A DNA stretch of 64,000 nt from contig NZ_JAPENX010000002.1 of assembly GCF_026341815.1 (NCBI RefSeq), forward strand, positions 124,001 to 188,000. The letters are read 5' to 3'. The stretch is from Streptomyces sp. NBC_00572 (GTDB lineage Bacteria; Actinomycetota; Actinomycetes; Streptomycetales; Streptomycetaceae). Position 1 is the first letter of the stretch, and each line of letters starts with the position of its first letter. Of this stretch, positions 1 through 8,900 are shown piece after piece. Below the pieces are notes generated by a model, which was not told the origin of the DNA, ran no database searches, and was given only the letters and a program-made list of their open reading frames with translations. The translations under genes were made by a program, and so were the position numbers.

Positions 1-1438
1 CGCGTACGGCAAGGCCTTTCGGATCCAGGTGTCGAACGACGCCGCCACCTGGACCACGGTCCACGAGACGACCACCGGTACCGGCGGCACCCAGGATCTG
101 ACCGTCGCGGGAACCGGCCGCTACGTCCGGCTCGCCGCGACCCAGCGCGGCACCGCCTACGGCTACTCGCTGTGGTCCTTCACCGTGCGGACCGCCGAAG
201 GCGACCCACCCGGCGGCGGGGACACCCTCCTGTCGTACGGCCGGCCGGGCGCGGCCTCCTCCTCCCAGGCCGACTCCAACTGCTGGGAGTGCACACCGGC
301 CCGGGCGTTCGACCGCGACCCCGCCTCCCGCTGGGCCACCAGCCCGACCACGGGCTGGAGCGACCCCGGCTGGATCTCCGTGGACCTGGGCGCCACCGCC
401 CAGATCCACAAGGTCGTCCTCCAGTGGGACCCGGCATACGCCAAGTCCTTCCAGATCCAGGTCTCCCCGAACGGGACCGACTGGACCCCGATCTACTCGA
501 CCACCACGGGCACCGGCTTCAAGCAGACCCTGTCCGTCTCCGGCACCGGTCGCCACGTCCGGATGTACGGGACCGAACGCGCCACCGCCTACGGCTACTC
601 CCTGTGGGAGTTCCAGGTGTACGGCACCGGTGGCGCGCCCATCCCCGCCCCGCCGCTCCCGGCCGATCCCGCGAACCCGCCGCGGCTCGTGTGGAGCGAC
701 GAGTTCGACGGCGCCGTCGGCGCCCGGCCCGACCCCGCGAAGTGGCGGGCAGACCCGGGCACCGGCCAGAACGCCGAACTGCAGTACTACACCGACCACC
801 GCAACGCCGCCCTGGACGGAGCCGGCCACCTCGTCATGGAGGCGCGCAAGGAGGCGACCCCGGGCCAGGGGTGCCCGCCCGACCCGCTGACCGGCAGCAC
901 CACCTGCCAGTACACCTCGGCCCGGATGAACACGGGCGCCACCTTCCAGTTCACCTACGGACGGGTCGAGGCCCGCGTCAAGGTGCCCAAGGGCAACGGA
1001 CTGTGGCCCGCCTTCTGGATGATGGGCGGCGACTTCCTGACGGGTCGGCCGTGGCCGTACAACGGGGAGATCGACATCTTGGAGATCCTCGGCAAGGACG
1101 TGAAGACGGCCTACTCCACCGTCCACGCCCCCGCCTACAACGGCGGCGGCGGGATCGGCGCGCCGTACCGGCTGCCCCAGGACGCGGACTTCTCCGACGA
1201 CTTCCACACGTGGACGGCGGACTGGAGCAGCAAGGGGATCGTCTACAGCCTCGACGGGCGGACCGTCCTCACGCTCGACAAGGAACAGATCGAGCAGAGC
1301 CGCGGTCCGTGGATCTTCGACCACCCGCACTACATGATCCTGAACCTCGCGGTCGGCGGCGACTGGCCCGGCCCGACCGACGCCACGACGCCGTTCCCGT
1401 CGAAGATGCTCGTCGACTACGTGCGCGTCTACCAGTAG
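1..1438 (+). CDS. Secreted GH16 beta-glucanase with F5/8C-type carbohydrate-binding modules (5' end outside window)
   Basis: The reading frame is open from the first bases, so the start and signal peptide lie upstream; the internal GTG at 29 is not a credible start. The visible protein opens in the second half of one discoidin/F5-8C (CBM32-like) domain, with motifs YVRL and GYSLWSF. A complete second copy follows (from LLSYGRPG, through FDRDPASRWATS, to GYSLWEFQVYG), then a short Pro/Ala linker and a C-terminal GH16 domain. The GH16 signature GEIDILE supplies the two catalytic Glu residues, and WPAFWMMG and a late HYMILNLAVGG fit the fold. Family members hydrolyse beta-1,3 or beta-1,3-1,4 glucans outside the cell; the exact substrate cannot be read. 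The next gene starts 42 bases on, so co-transcription is likely. Confidence 0.92.
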   Translation, partial: AYGKAFRIQVSNDAATWTTVHETTTGTGGTQDLTVAGTGRYVRLAATQRGTAYGYSLWSFTVRTAEGDPPGGGDTLLSYGRPGAASSSQADSNCWECTPARAFDRDPASRWATSPTTGWSDPGWISVDLGATAQIHKVVLQWDPAYAKSFQIQVSPNGTDWTPIYSTTTGTGFKQTLSVSGTGRHVRMYGTERATAYGYSLWEFQVYGTGGAPIPAPPLPADPANPPRLVWSDEFDGAVGARPDPAKWRADPGTGQNAELQYYTDHRNAALDGAGHLVMEARKEATPGQGCPPDPLTGSTTCQYTSARMNTGATFQFTYGRVEARVKVPKGNGLWPAFWMMGGDFLTGRPWPYNGEIDILEILGKDVKTAYSTVHAPAYNGGGGIGAPYRLPQDADFSDDFHTWTADWSSKGIVYSLDGRTVLTLDKEQIEQSRGPWIFDHPHYMILNLAVGGDWPGPTDATTPFPSKMLVDYVRVYQ

Positions 1439-1480
1439 CCGACCCCTCCGCCCCGCACCCCACGTCCGTAAGGAAGTGAC

Positions 1481-2851
1481 ATGCGCAGACATCCCGTCCC
1501 CCTCTACACCCTCCTGGCGGGGGCGCTGGCGGTCGTCCTGGCCGCCGCCCTCAGCATCACCCTCACCACCAGGCCCGCCTGGGCCGCGACGGTCGTCGTC
1601 CAGGCCGAGTCGTACGCCGCCCAGTCAGGTGTCGGCCTGGAGGTGACCGCGGACACCGGCGGCGGGCAGAACGCCGCCTACCTCGCCGACGGCGACTGGA
1701 TGCGTTTCGACGGCGTCGACCTCGGCGCCGCCGGCCCCCTGACGGTCTCGGCCCGGGTCGCCTCCGCCACCGGCTCCGGCTCCGTGGAGCTGCGTACCGG
1801 ATCGCTGACCGGACCGGTGCTCGCCACCGTCTCCGTCTCCCCCACCGGCGGCTGGCAGACGTGGGCGACCTCGGCCGCCGACGTCGCCACGCACCCCACC
1901 GGACCGCAGACCGTGTTCGCCGTACTGCGCAGCGCCACGCCCGGCGACTTCGTCAATCTCAACTGGCTCTCCTTCGGCGGCGGTGGCGGTGGCGAAACGC
2001 CCGGTTGGGTCGCCGTCGACCAGGGCGCGTGGAACGCGCAACTCGCGCAGTTCCGGGCGATGACACCGGCAGCGGTGCCGGCCGACTCGGTCCGTGTGCC
2101 CGAGTTCAACGCCACGTGCACCTACAGCCACTCCAAGCCTGACGACCCGATCGTCGTTCCGGGCCTGCCGGGCGCCTCCCACATGCACAGCTTCTTCGGC
2201 AACAAGAGCACCGACGCTTTCACCACGGCGCAGAGCCTGCGGGCCCACACCGGCACGAGCTGCACCCCGGCCGAGGACCTGTCCGCCTACTGGATCCCGA
2301 CCCTCTACGAAGGAGGCAAGGCCGTCGAACCCGACGGCGTCATCGTCTACTACGGGTCGAGGCTCCTCGACCCCTCGGCGACGGTGCCCTTCCCCCAGGG
2401 CTTCCGCATGATCGCGGGCAACGCCAAGTCTCAGGTGCCCACTCCGGCGGGCTCGGCCAACCAGTTCTACTGCGCCGGAGAGGGCGGCGAGATCGGCCGC
2501 AGCGCCGACGGCAACTGGCCCGTGTGCGCCCCGACCGCCAAGCTCGTGTATCAACTGCTCTTCCCCGACTGCTGGGACGGCAAGCACCTCGACAGTCCGG
2601 ACCACAAGTCGCATGTCGCCTTCACCCACAACGGCAAGTGCGGTGGCGACCACCCCGTCGCGATTCCCTCCGTCTCCTTCGTCATCGGCTACCCGACCGG
2701 TGGCAGCCCGGCCGGGTTCTCCTTGTCCTCGGGCCTCGCGTCCTCCATCCACGGCGACTTCTTCAACGCCTGGGACAACGCGGCCCTGGGACAGCGAGTG
2801 AAGGACTGCGTCGTGCAGAGCGCCAAGTGCAACTCCGCCGGCACGTTCTGA
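1481..2851 (+). CDS. Secreted CBM6-DUF1996 protein
   Basis: An ATG follows AAGGAAG at good spacing. A Sec signal peptide (positive MRRH, a long hydrophobic run, cut near PAWA) covers about residues 1-36. A CBM6-like domain at about 37-160 shows VVVQAESY and the C-terminal VNLNWLSF. After a Gly-rich linker comes a DUF1996 domain (about 190-456) with the typical cysteines and HMHSFFG and DHKSHVAF. DUF1996 has no firmly established activity, though it is often linked to carbohydrate-binding modules. Its place directly after a GH16 enzyme suggests a role in extracellular polysaccharide use. The 456-residue length is normal for this architecture. Confidence 0.88.
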   Translation: MRRHPVPLYTLLAGALAVVLAAALSITLTTRPAWAATVVVQAESYAAQSGVGLEVTADTGGGQNAAYLADGDWMRFDGVDLGAAGPLTVSARVASATGSGSVELRTGSLTGPVLATVSVSPTGGWQTWATSAADVATHPTGPQTVFAVLRSATPGDFVNLNWLSFGGGGGGETPGWVAVDQGAWNAQLAQFRAMTPAAVPADSVRVPEFNATCTYSHSKPDDPIVVPGLPGASHMHSFFGNKSTDAFTTAQSLRAHTGTSCTPAEDLSAYWIPTLYEGGKAVEPDGVIVYYGSRLLDPSATVPFPQGFRMIAGNAKSQVPTPAGSANQFYCAGEGGEIGRSADGNWPVCAPTAKLVYQLLFPDCWDGKHLDSPDHKSHVAFTHNGKCGGDHPVAIPSVSFVIGYPTGGSPAGFSLSSGLASSIHGDFFNAWDNAALGQRVKDCVVQSAKCNSAGTF

Positions 2852-3381
2852 TCCTGCGGACGGCGGCGGCACTGCTCGCGGCACTGCCGGCCGTCGGCTG
2901 CACCCAGCAGCCGGCGGTCGGCCCACCCCGCACAGCAATGTTCAACGCCACCGACACCGCCTGGATCCAGCTGATGATCCCCATGGACGAGCGAGCCGAG
3001 CAGCTGACGGCCCTCGCGTCGTCACGAACCGCCGACCCGGCCCTGGCCGAGATCGCGTCCGCGTCGGAAGCCGGGCTCAAGGACGAACTCTCACGCCTGC
3101 GCGCGCTCCTGAAGGTGTCAGGGGTCCCGGACACCCGCCCTCACGAGGGGCACAGCATGCCGGGAATGGTCTCCCTCGACGTCCTCGACAGGGCGACCAC
3201 GACGACCGGCAAGGAGCTCGACCGGCTCTTCACCGACAGCATGCGCGCCCATCTCGCCCAGACCCGGACGCTCTGCACCGGCGAACGCGCTTCGGGCTGG
3301 TCCAAGGCTGCGATGGAGCTGGCGAGCGCCATCGAGAGGAGTGCCGCCGATCAGCTCGCCCTGCTGAACGCGCCACGGTGA
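2827..3381 (+). CDS. DUF305-like lipoprotein lacking the usual histidines
   Basis: I chose the GTG at 2827, which overlaps the end of the previous gene by 25 bases. It gives a textbook lipoprotein signal: MQLRRHVLILR, then a hydrophobic run, then the lipobox AVGC. The mature protein (about 160 residues) follows the DUF305 plan: FNATDTAWIQLMIP, a central GMVSLDVLDRA and a C-terminal helical repeat. The two His-His pairs expected after MIP and near the second helix are replaced (MIPMDERA and SMRAHLAQ). DUF305 is ferritin-like and may bind metal, so this copy may have lost that ability. The overlap suggests translational coupling with the DUF1996 gene. The start is inferred, because no clear ribosome-binding site is visible. 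Confidence 0.72.
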   Translation: MQLRRHVLILRTAAALLAALPAVGCTQQPAVGPPRTAMFNATDTAWIQLMIPMDERAEQLTALASSRTADPALAEIASASEAGLKDELSRLRALLKVSGVPDTRPHEGHSMPGMVSLDVLDRATTTTGKELDRLFTDSMRAHLAQTRTLCTGERASGWSKAAMELASAIERSAADQLALLNAPR

Positions 3382-3585
3382 GCGGCCGGTACACACCCTT
3401 GACGTCGGCCTCCGTTCACTGCCGACACCCATGACCGATCTGACAAGTCCTCAGCGGTGGAACCGATGCAAGGCCGCCGGAATCGATCGTGAGGTCCTCG
3501 TCCGACATCCACCCCGGTGGCCCGGAACCGTTCGCCGGGCGCACATCCCGTGCGGGAGCGCTCCCATTCTGGGATCGTCGGCCAC

Positions 3586-4308
3586 ATGACGACAGCACCG
3601 TTCACCCGCCGCTACCGGACCTCGGACCGCGCCGAACTCGCGGACATCTGTGTCAAGACGGCCCACGAGGGCGGTGACTCCTCCGCCCTCTACCCCGATC
3701 CCGAGCTGATGCCCGTGATCTTCGCCTATCCGTACGTGGAGCTCGAGCCCGACTTCGCGTTCGTTCTGGACGACGGCGCCGGGCAGGCCGTCGGCTATGT
3801 CCTCGGGGTGCCGGACACCGCGGGCTTCGCCGCCCGGTTCCGTGAGGAGTGGCTTCCCCGGGCGGCGGAGCGGTTCCCGGCGCCCGTCGGTGCGGCCGTC
3901 ACGCCCGCCGAGTCGATGGCGTTCCTGCTCCACACACCGGAGCGCATGGTCCGCGACGAGTTGGCCGGACATCCCGCGCACCTGCACATCGACCTCCTTC
4001 CCTCCTGGCAGGGGCGGGGGTACGGGCGCGCCCTCATCGCCACTCTGCTCGCGGCGCTGCACGTGCACGGCGTGCCCGCCGTGCACCTGTGCATGGTGCG
4101 GGCGAACACACCGGCCCGGGCGTTCTACGACCGCCTGGGGTTCGAGCAGCTGGACGTACCCGACCCCGGACCCGTCTGGTACCTGGGCCGCCCGACGGCC
4201 CAGGACGCGCGGTCCGGGCCCCCGGCGACCGTGGAGCAGCCGGACGCCGGAGGCCCGGGCGGTCCTCGGTCGAGCCGCAGGGCGAGCCAGTCGGGCCCGC
4301 GTCGGTGA
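3586..4308 (+). CDS. GNAT family N-acetyltransferase
   Basis: The predicted cytosolic protein is 240 residues. The start is ATG at 3586 (MTTAPFTRRYRTSD), since the upstream extension in frame is not protein-like. It resembles the acetyltransferase family related to the C-terminal part of eukaryotic OGA proteins: an N-terminal RTSDRAELADIC, then ALYPDPELMPVIFAYPY, and the acetyl-CoA loop in LLPSWQGRGYGRAL at about residues 140-153, followed by VNTPARAFYDRLGF-like motif B. The substrate is unknown. About 40 C-terminal residues rich in Pro, Gly and Arg look disordered. It stands alone between the secreted cluster and a convergent phosphatase gene. Confidence 0.85.
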   Translation: MTTAPFTRRYRTSDRAELADICVKTAHEGGDSSALYPDPELMPVIFAYPYVELEPDFAFVLDDGAGQAVGYVLGVPDTAGFAARFREEWLPRAAERFPAPVGAAVTPAESMAFLLHTPERMVRDELAGHPAHLHIDLLPSWQGRGYGRALIATLLAALHVHGVPAVHLCMVRANTPARAFYDRLGFEQLDVPDPGPVWYLGRPTAQDARSGPPATVEQPDAGGPGGPRSSRRASQSGPRR

Positions 4309-4381
4309 CGGCGGCGATTTCGGCCTCAGGCCCCGGCTCTGCATGTCGGATGCGACGGCCACTCCGCCGATGCCCACCACC

Positions 4382-5509
4382 TCACTGGGACCAGGCGGCT
4401 CCAGGCGGCTCCAGGTGTACGGCGAGGGCGGCGATGTCGTCGTCGAGGCGCCCTTTGGTGTAGTGGAGGAGATCGCGGTGCAGCGCCGTGAGCAGTTCGC
4501 GGGGTGGTGTCGGGGGCTGCCGCCGCATCCAGGCTGCCAGCGGGAAGAACTCGCCGCTGCGGTCGCGGGCCTCGGCGATCCCGTCGGTGTAGAGGAGCAG
4601 CAGGTCGCCGGGGGCGAAGGCACAGCTGTCGACGCTGTAGTGATCACCCAGCAGGTCGGCAAGGCTGAGCAACGGCGAGGGGGACTGCGACTCGAGGACG
4701 CGGAGTGTCGTGCGGTTCAGGATCAGCGGGGGCGGGTGTCCGCAGTTGAGGACGTCGATCCGCCCGCCTTCGTTCGGGATCTCGACGAGCAGCGCGGTGG
4801 CGAAGCGCTCCATCGTTCCCTCGGGAGGAAAGGCACCGTTGTACCGGATGCAGCTGGCGTCGAGCCTGCGGGCGACCTCGACCATGTCGGTCTCGCTGTA
4901 GGCGGCCTCGCGGAAGGCGTTGACGATGGCCGCGGCCGCTCCCACTGCCGGCAGTCCCTTGCCCCGTACGTCGCCGATGAGCAGCCTGACGCCGAACGGC
5001 GTGTCGATCGCCTCGTAGAAGTCCCCGCCGATGCGCGCCTCCGCCGCGGCCGCGAGGTACAGCGACTCGATCTCGATGTCTCCGAAGCGGCGTGGCATCG
5101 GGCTCAGCACCACCTGCTGCGCCGCATCGGCGACGAGCCGTACCTGCAGGAGCGTGCGCTCCCGCTGGAGCCGGACATGGCTTCCGTACGCCGCGGCCAC
5201 GGTGACCGCGATGATCCCCGCGACCGTCCACCACGTTCCGAGGTCGGGGAAGACGAGGCTGAGGCCGATCATCAGGAAGAGGCAGACCGTGCCGAGCAGG
5301 ATGGTGGGCAGGACCGGCCACATGGCGGCGGCCAGAGCCGGGGCGGCAGGCAGCAACCGGCTGAAAGCCAGCTCCGGCGGAGTGGTGTAGGCCAGTGCGG
5401 CGATCACGACGGTCAGAATGACCGGCGATAGCCGTACAAGCAGGCCCGGGCTGTAGCGGCGGTGAAGCCACAGCCGTCCAGACTCGATCACACCGGATAG
5501 AATATCCAC
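4382..5509 (-). CDS. Membrane SpoIIE/PP2C-type serine/threonine phosphatase
   Basis: About 375 residues from the GTG at 5509; the frame stays open upstream, but that part reads as non-coding. The first 125 residues hold about three to four hydrophobic helices (VILTVVIAALAY, LAAAMWPVLPTILLG, WWTVAGIIAVTVAA). A short linker follows, then a SpoIIE-type PP2C domain with IGGDFYEA and LLIGDVRGKGLPA, whose Asp residues bind catalytic metal, and a late LLLYTDGIAEARD. Such proteins dephosphorylate anti-anti-sigma factors in partner-switch pathways; here the partner is not visible. The gene is divergent from the protease/propeller cassette, with 433 bases between them. Confidence 0.88.
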   Translation of the reverse strand: MDILSGVIESGRLWLHRRYSPGLLVRLSPVILTVVIAALAYTTPPELAFSRLLPAAPALAAAMWPVLPTILLGTVCLFLMIGLSLVFPDLGTWWTVAGIIAVTVAAAYGSHVRLQRERTLLQVRLVADAAQQVVLSPMPRRFGDIEIESLYLAAAAEARIGGDFYEAIDTPFGVRLLIGDVRGKGLPAVGAAAAIVNAFREAAYSETDMVEVARRLDASCIRYNGAFPPEGTMERFATALLVEIPNEGGRIDVLNCGHPPPLILNRTTLRVLESQSPSPLLSLADLLGDHYSVDSCAFAPGDLLLLYTDGIAEARDRSGEFFPLAAWMRRQPPTPPRELLTALHRDLLHYTKGRLDDDIAALAVHLEPPGAAWSQ

Positions 5510-5942
5510 ACAAGAGGGACATAGCGCTTCAGGGCGGCGACTGGACCGGGGCGGCCCTGCGTGTGTACGCACGTGTGTACGACCCCCTGTCCCGGCAAGC
5601 CCCACTCGCTCCACCTCCACGCAAACGGGCTGTGACCCGTCGCCCGCCGTCCCACTCCTCACCCGCCACCCGTCGGATCGGCGGCCCTGCGTTGCCGGCG
5701 AGGGGCACACTCCACGCACACCGGCCCCGCGAGGTGCCGCCCCGCCGACGCGGCCGTTCCAGAAGCTGACAGTCCTCCGCGACCACTGACTGGCGCACGC
5801 GTTCGACTCCTGAACAGTCGACCCCTTCGAAGTGTCTCCGTAGTACGTCAACTCCCCTGTGCGAGGGCGTTCCCGGTGTCACTATGTCCTCCCGGACCAG
5901 TGGTGGCACCACTCCGCGGGTCGTGCACGAGGGGGAATGGCG
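5510..5942. promoter_or_regulatory. Divergent intergenic region with a short direct repeat
   Basis: This region must carry the promoters of the phosphatase gene (leftward) and the protease/propeller operon (rightward). I see no convincing -35/-10 pair. The 10-mer CGTGTGTACG occurs twice at 5560-5569 and 5572-5581, a 12-base period on one face of the helix about 50 bases upstream of the phosphatase start; it could be a binding site. AGGGGG at 5930-5935 is the ribosome-binding site of the right-hand gene. Confidence 0.4.
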
Positions 5943-8900
5943 ATGGCTGACGGGCTGCCCGCACCACTGGACGTCGGCGCCCTGGTCAGCGGGCCGAGGC
6001 TGTCGATGGGCCCTGACCGGGCCGTCGCCCGGCAGACGCTCCTCTCGGCCGCACAACCCGCGCTCGGGTACCTGCGTGCGCGGGTGGCCGCCGAGGACGT
6101 GGCCTCCCTCCGTGTCCTTCGGGACGGAAGGACGCAGCTGCACGCGCTCCTCACGCCCCGAGCAGCGGCGCGGACCTGTGTCCTCGCTCTGGCGGACGAT
6201 CCGCCGTACCGCCCGGCGAGAGAGTCGGAACCGGGCGTCTCCCAGGCGCTGCGGGCCTCCGCCGCGATGGGTCTTGCCATGGTCGACGATGCCGACCGTG
6301 CCTCGCAGGAGCTCGCCACCGGTGCGCGCTGGCTGCGGCACTCCTGGGCGCAGTTACCCTCCGCCGACGGCCCGGCGTCCGGCCTGCTCGACCTCTTCCT
6401 GTCCGGCCCCGCCCCGCGCGCGGCGGTCGGGCACCAGGCACGGATCCGGCGCCTGGTCGAGGGGCTCGGCGCGGAGGACCGGGACCTGGCGCTGCCTCTC
6501 CTGCTCTGGCTGCTGACACTCGACGGAGCCCTGCCCGAACCGGAGCCCGTGGCGTCGGCGAGCGTGCTCTTCGACGGCGGGAACATCGGGGTGCGCGGCA
6601 CGCTGAGCGTGGCGGTGTTACCTGAGGGACCGCCCGCGCTCGTCCCCGACCCCCGCACCATGTCGGGTTTCCGCGCCGACGAGAAGTTCCACGACTCCCT
6701 GCGGAACGCCTGGACGGCAGCGGGCGATGGAACCGGCGGAACCGTCCTCTGGTCGCTCACCGACGACGAGGGCGTCACCGCGATGGCCGCCGATCCCTCG
6801 CTTGGCTGCGCCTTCGCCGTTCTCCTGGACGAGGTCCGGCGGCAGAGCAAGGGCCGCTTACGGAGTTTCGTGACCGTCCGGAGGCTCAACCCGCGGACCG
6901 CGCTGGTCGGCGCGCTCGACGGCACCGCCGAGGGCCGGCTGACCAGCGTCGGCGGCTACGACAAGAAACTCCGCGCCGCCGACAACGGGCAGACCGTCAT
7001 CCTCCCCGAGGACGACCTGCCGAAGGCCCGGGAGGTGTGGAAGGACGACCGGGCAGCCCGGCTGCAGGGCGTCGAGACCGTCCCCGACGCCGCGAAGGCC
7101 GCCCGTACCGTGGACATGCACGCCCTCGTGCGGTCCGGGGCATCCGTCATCGGCATCCTCATCGCCCTGGTCATGATCGGCGGTGCGGCGGGGTACGCGC
7201 TCTGGGACCGCGGCGAGGAGCGAGCGCGCCGGGCGCTGGCCGCCGACCTCGTCACCGAGGCCCTGACTCGGCGCGCCACCGAGCCCAGGCTGGCGGGACT
7301 CCTCGCACTGGCCGGGAAGCGGATCGACTCCGACACTCCCAACGCCGAGCAGGCCATGCGGGACGTCCTGGAGACCAACTCCGGTCTGCGCATCGCCTGG
7401 AAGGCGAGCCCCGGCGCCGTCGACAGCATCGCCGTCGACGACGAACGGAACCGGGTGTACACCACCGGGGACGACCCCTACCTCAAGGCGTGGGACCTCC
7501 GGACCGGAAAGGCTCTGGGCAGGATCCCGGCCGAAGTCGGCGGCCTGGTGTACAGCGCGCCCGCCGGGCTGCTCGCCGCCGAGGCCGAGGACGGGATCCA
7601 CCTCTACTCGGCGCAGGGCCCCGTGCCCGCTCCCCTCGGAACCCTGCCGGAGCCGAGCTGCGCGGCCCCGGGCACGCACCGGGTGGCGACCGCGTTCACC
7701 GAGCCCGGGAGCCGACTGATCGAGGTGCGCAACGACGGCACCATCGCCCAGTTCGACGTGCTCACGCGAGAGGAGTCCGACTGCCGACGCGTCGGCCCCG
7801 GGGGCGCCCCGCAGGCCCGTTGGCGGATCCTCGACGCCGCGGTTGCGCGGGCCCCGTGGGCCTCCGGCCAACTGCCGGGCGAGGAGCGGGCAGTCCTCCT
7901 CCTCGACGACAACCAGGTGGTCTCCGTCGGCCTGGACACCCACAAGGTCACGTCCGAGATCAAGGACGAGGACATCCCGGGACAGGCCTTCGCCGTCGGG
8001 GCCAACGACGCGCTCGTGGTGCTCGCCACCCCGCGCGGGGTGTTCGCCTGGGACCGACAGCGTGGGCGCCCGCTCGACTACCCCGTGGGCGGACTGGCCG
8101 ATCCCCCGAAGGCCATGATCGAACACAACGGAAGCGTCGTCATCGCGGGCGACGGAGGCACCGCGCTGGTCCCGCTGGGCACCGGGGGCGACGCGGCCAC
8201 GAGCCGGGGAATGGAACGGCCCCGCGGCGGAGCGGCGAGCGCCGCCGCTGTCGGCGACCTGTTCACCGTCGTCGCGGCCGGCCGGGACGGCTGGATCGGC
8301 GTGCTGGACCGCCGCCCGGGGCCGCTTGGCCTGCTGCCCGGCGGCGCGTCGAGCGCCGCCAGTTTCGCCACGGACGGATCGCTGCTGCTCACCAGCGTCA
8401 GCGGGAGACTCTCCTACGGTCTCCGTCAGGTGCGCCCTCAGCCGCTCGCCTACAAGCAGAACCCGGCGCTGTCGGAATACCCGACCCTCGTGACGTTCGA
8501 TTCGGCGGGCCAGTTCATCAACGACGCGGCCTCCTCCCCCACGTACGTGGCCTCGGCCGGCCAGTTCAAGGGGGCCGCCAAGATCGTCGTATGGCGGAAG
8601 GACGGGACCTTGTTACGTGACCTGGAACCGCCCGGCGCCGACCAGGGCACCACCTCCAGCGCCCACCGCGTCGCCGTCGGCGTCGGGTTCGTGCCGGGCG
8701 AGGACCTGCTCGTGGCACGGCACGTCGACGGCCCCCTGTACCTGTGGTCCACCCGTACGTGGAAACCGCTGGGCGCCATCTCGCTCGGCGCGAGCGAAGG
8801 CCTCGGGTTCACCCTGCACGAGAGCCGGCCGCTCGCCCTCGCCCTGGAACGGGCCGGCGCCGACGACGCCCGTCTCGTCCTCGTGGACCTGCACACCCGC

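Noticed and set aside
172..1479. Long plus-strand ORF overlapping the glucanase gene in another frame
   Set aside because: It is an Arg/Pro-rich shadow of a real gene in GC-rich DNA; the GH16 motifs are in the other frame.
1625..2938. 437-codon minus-strand ORF opposite the DUF1996 gene
   Set aside because: Composition is Gly/Arg/Val-rich without motifs; the plus strand has a signal peptide and known domains.
3797..5431. 544-codon plus-strand ORF opposite the phosphatase gene
   Set aside because: It is antisense to clear PP2C motifs and has shadow composition.
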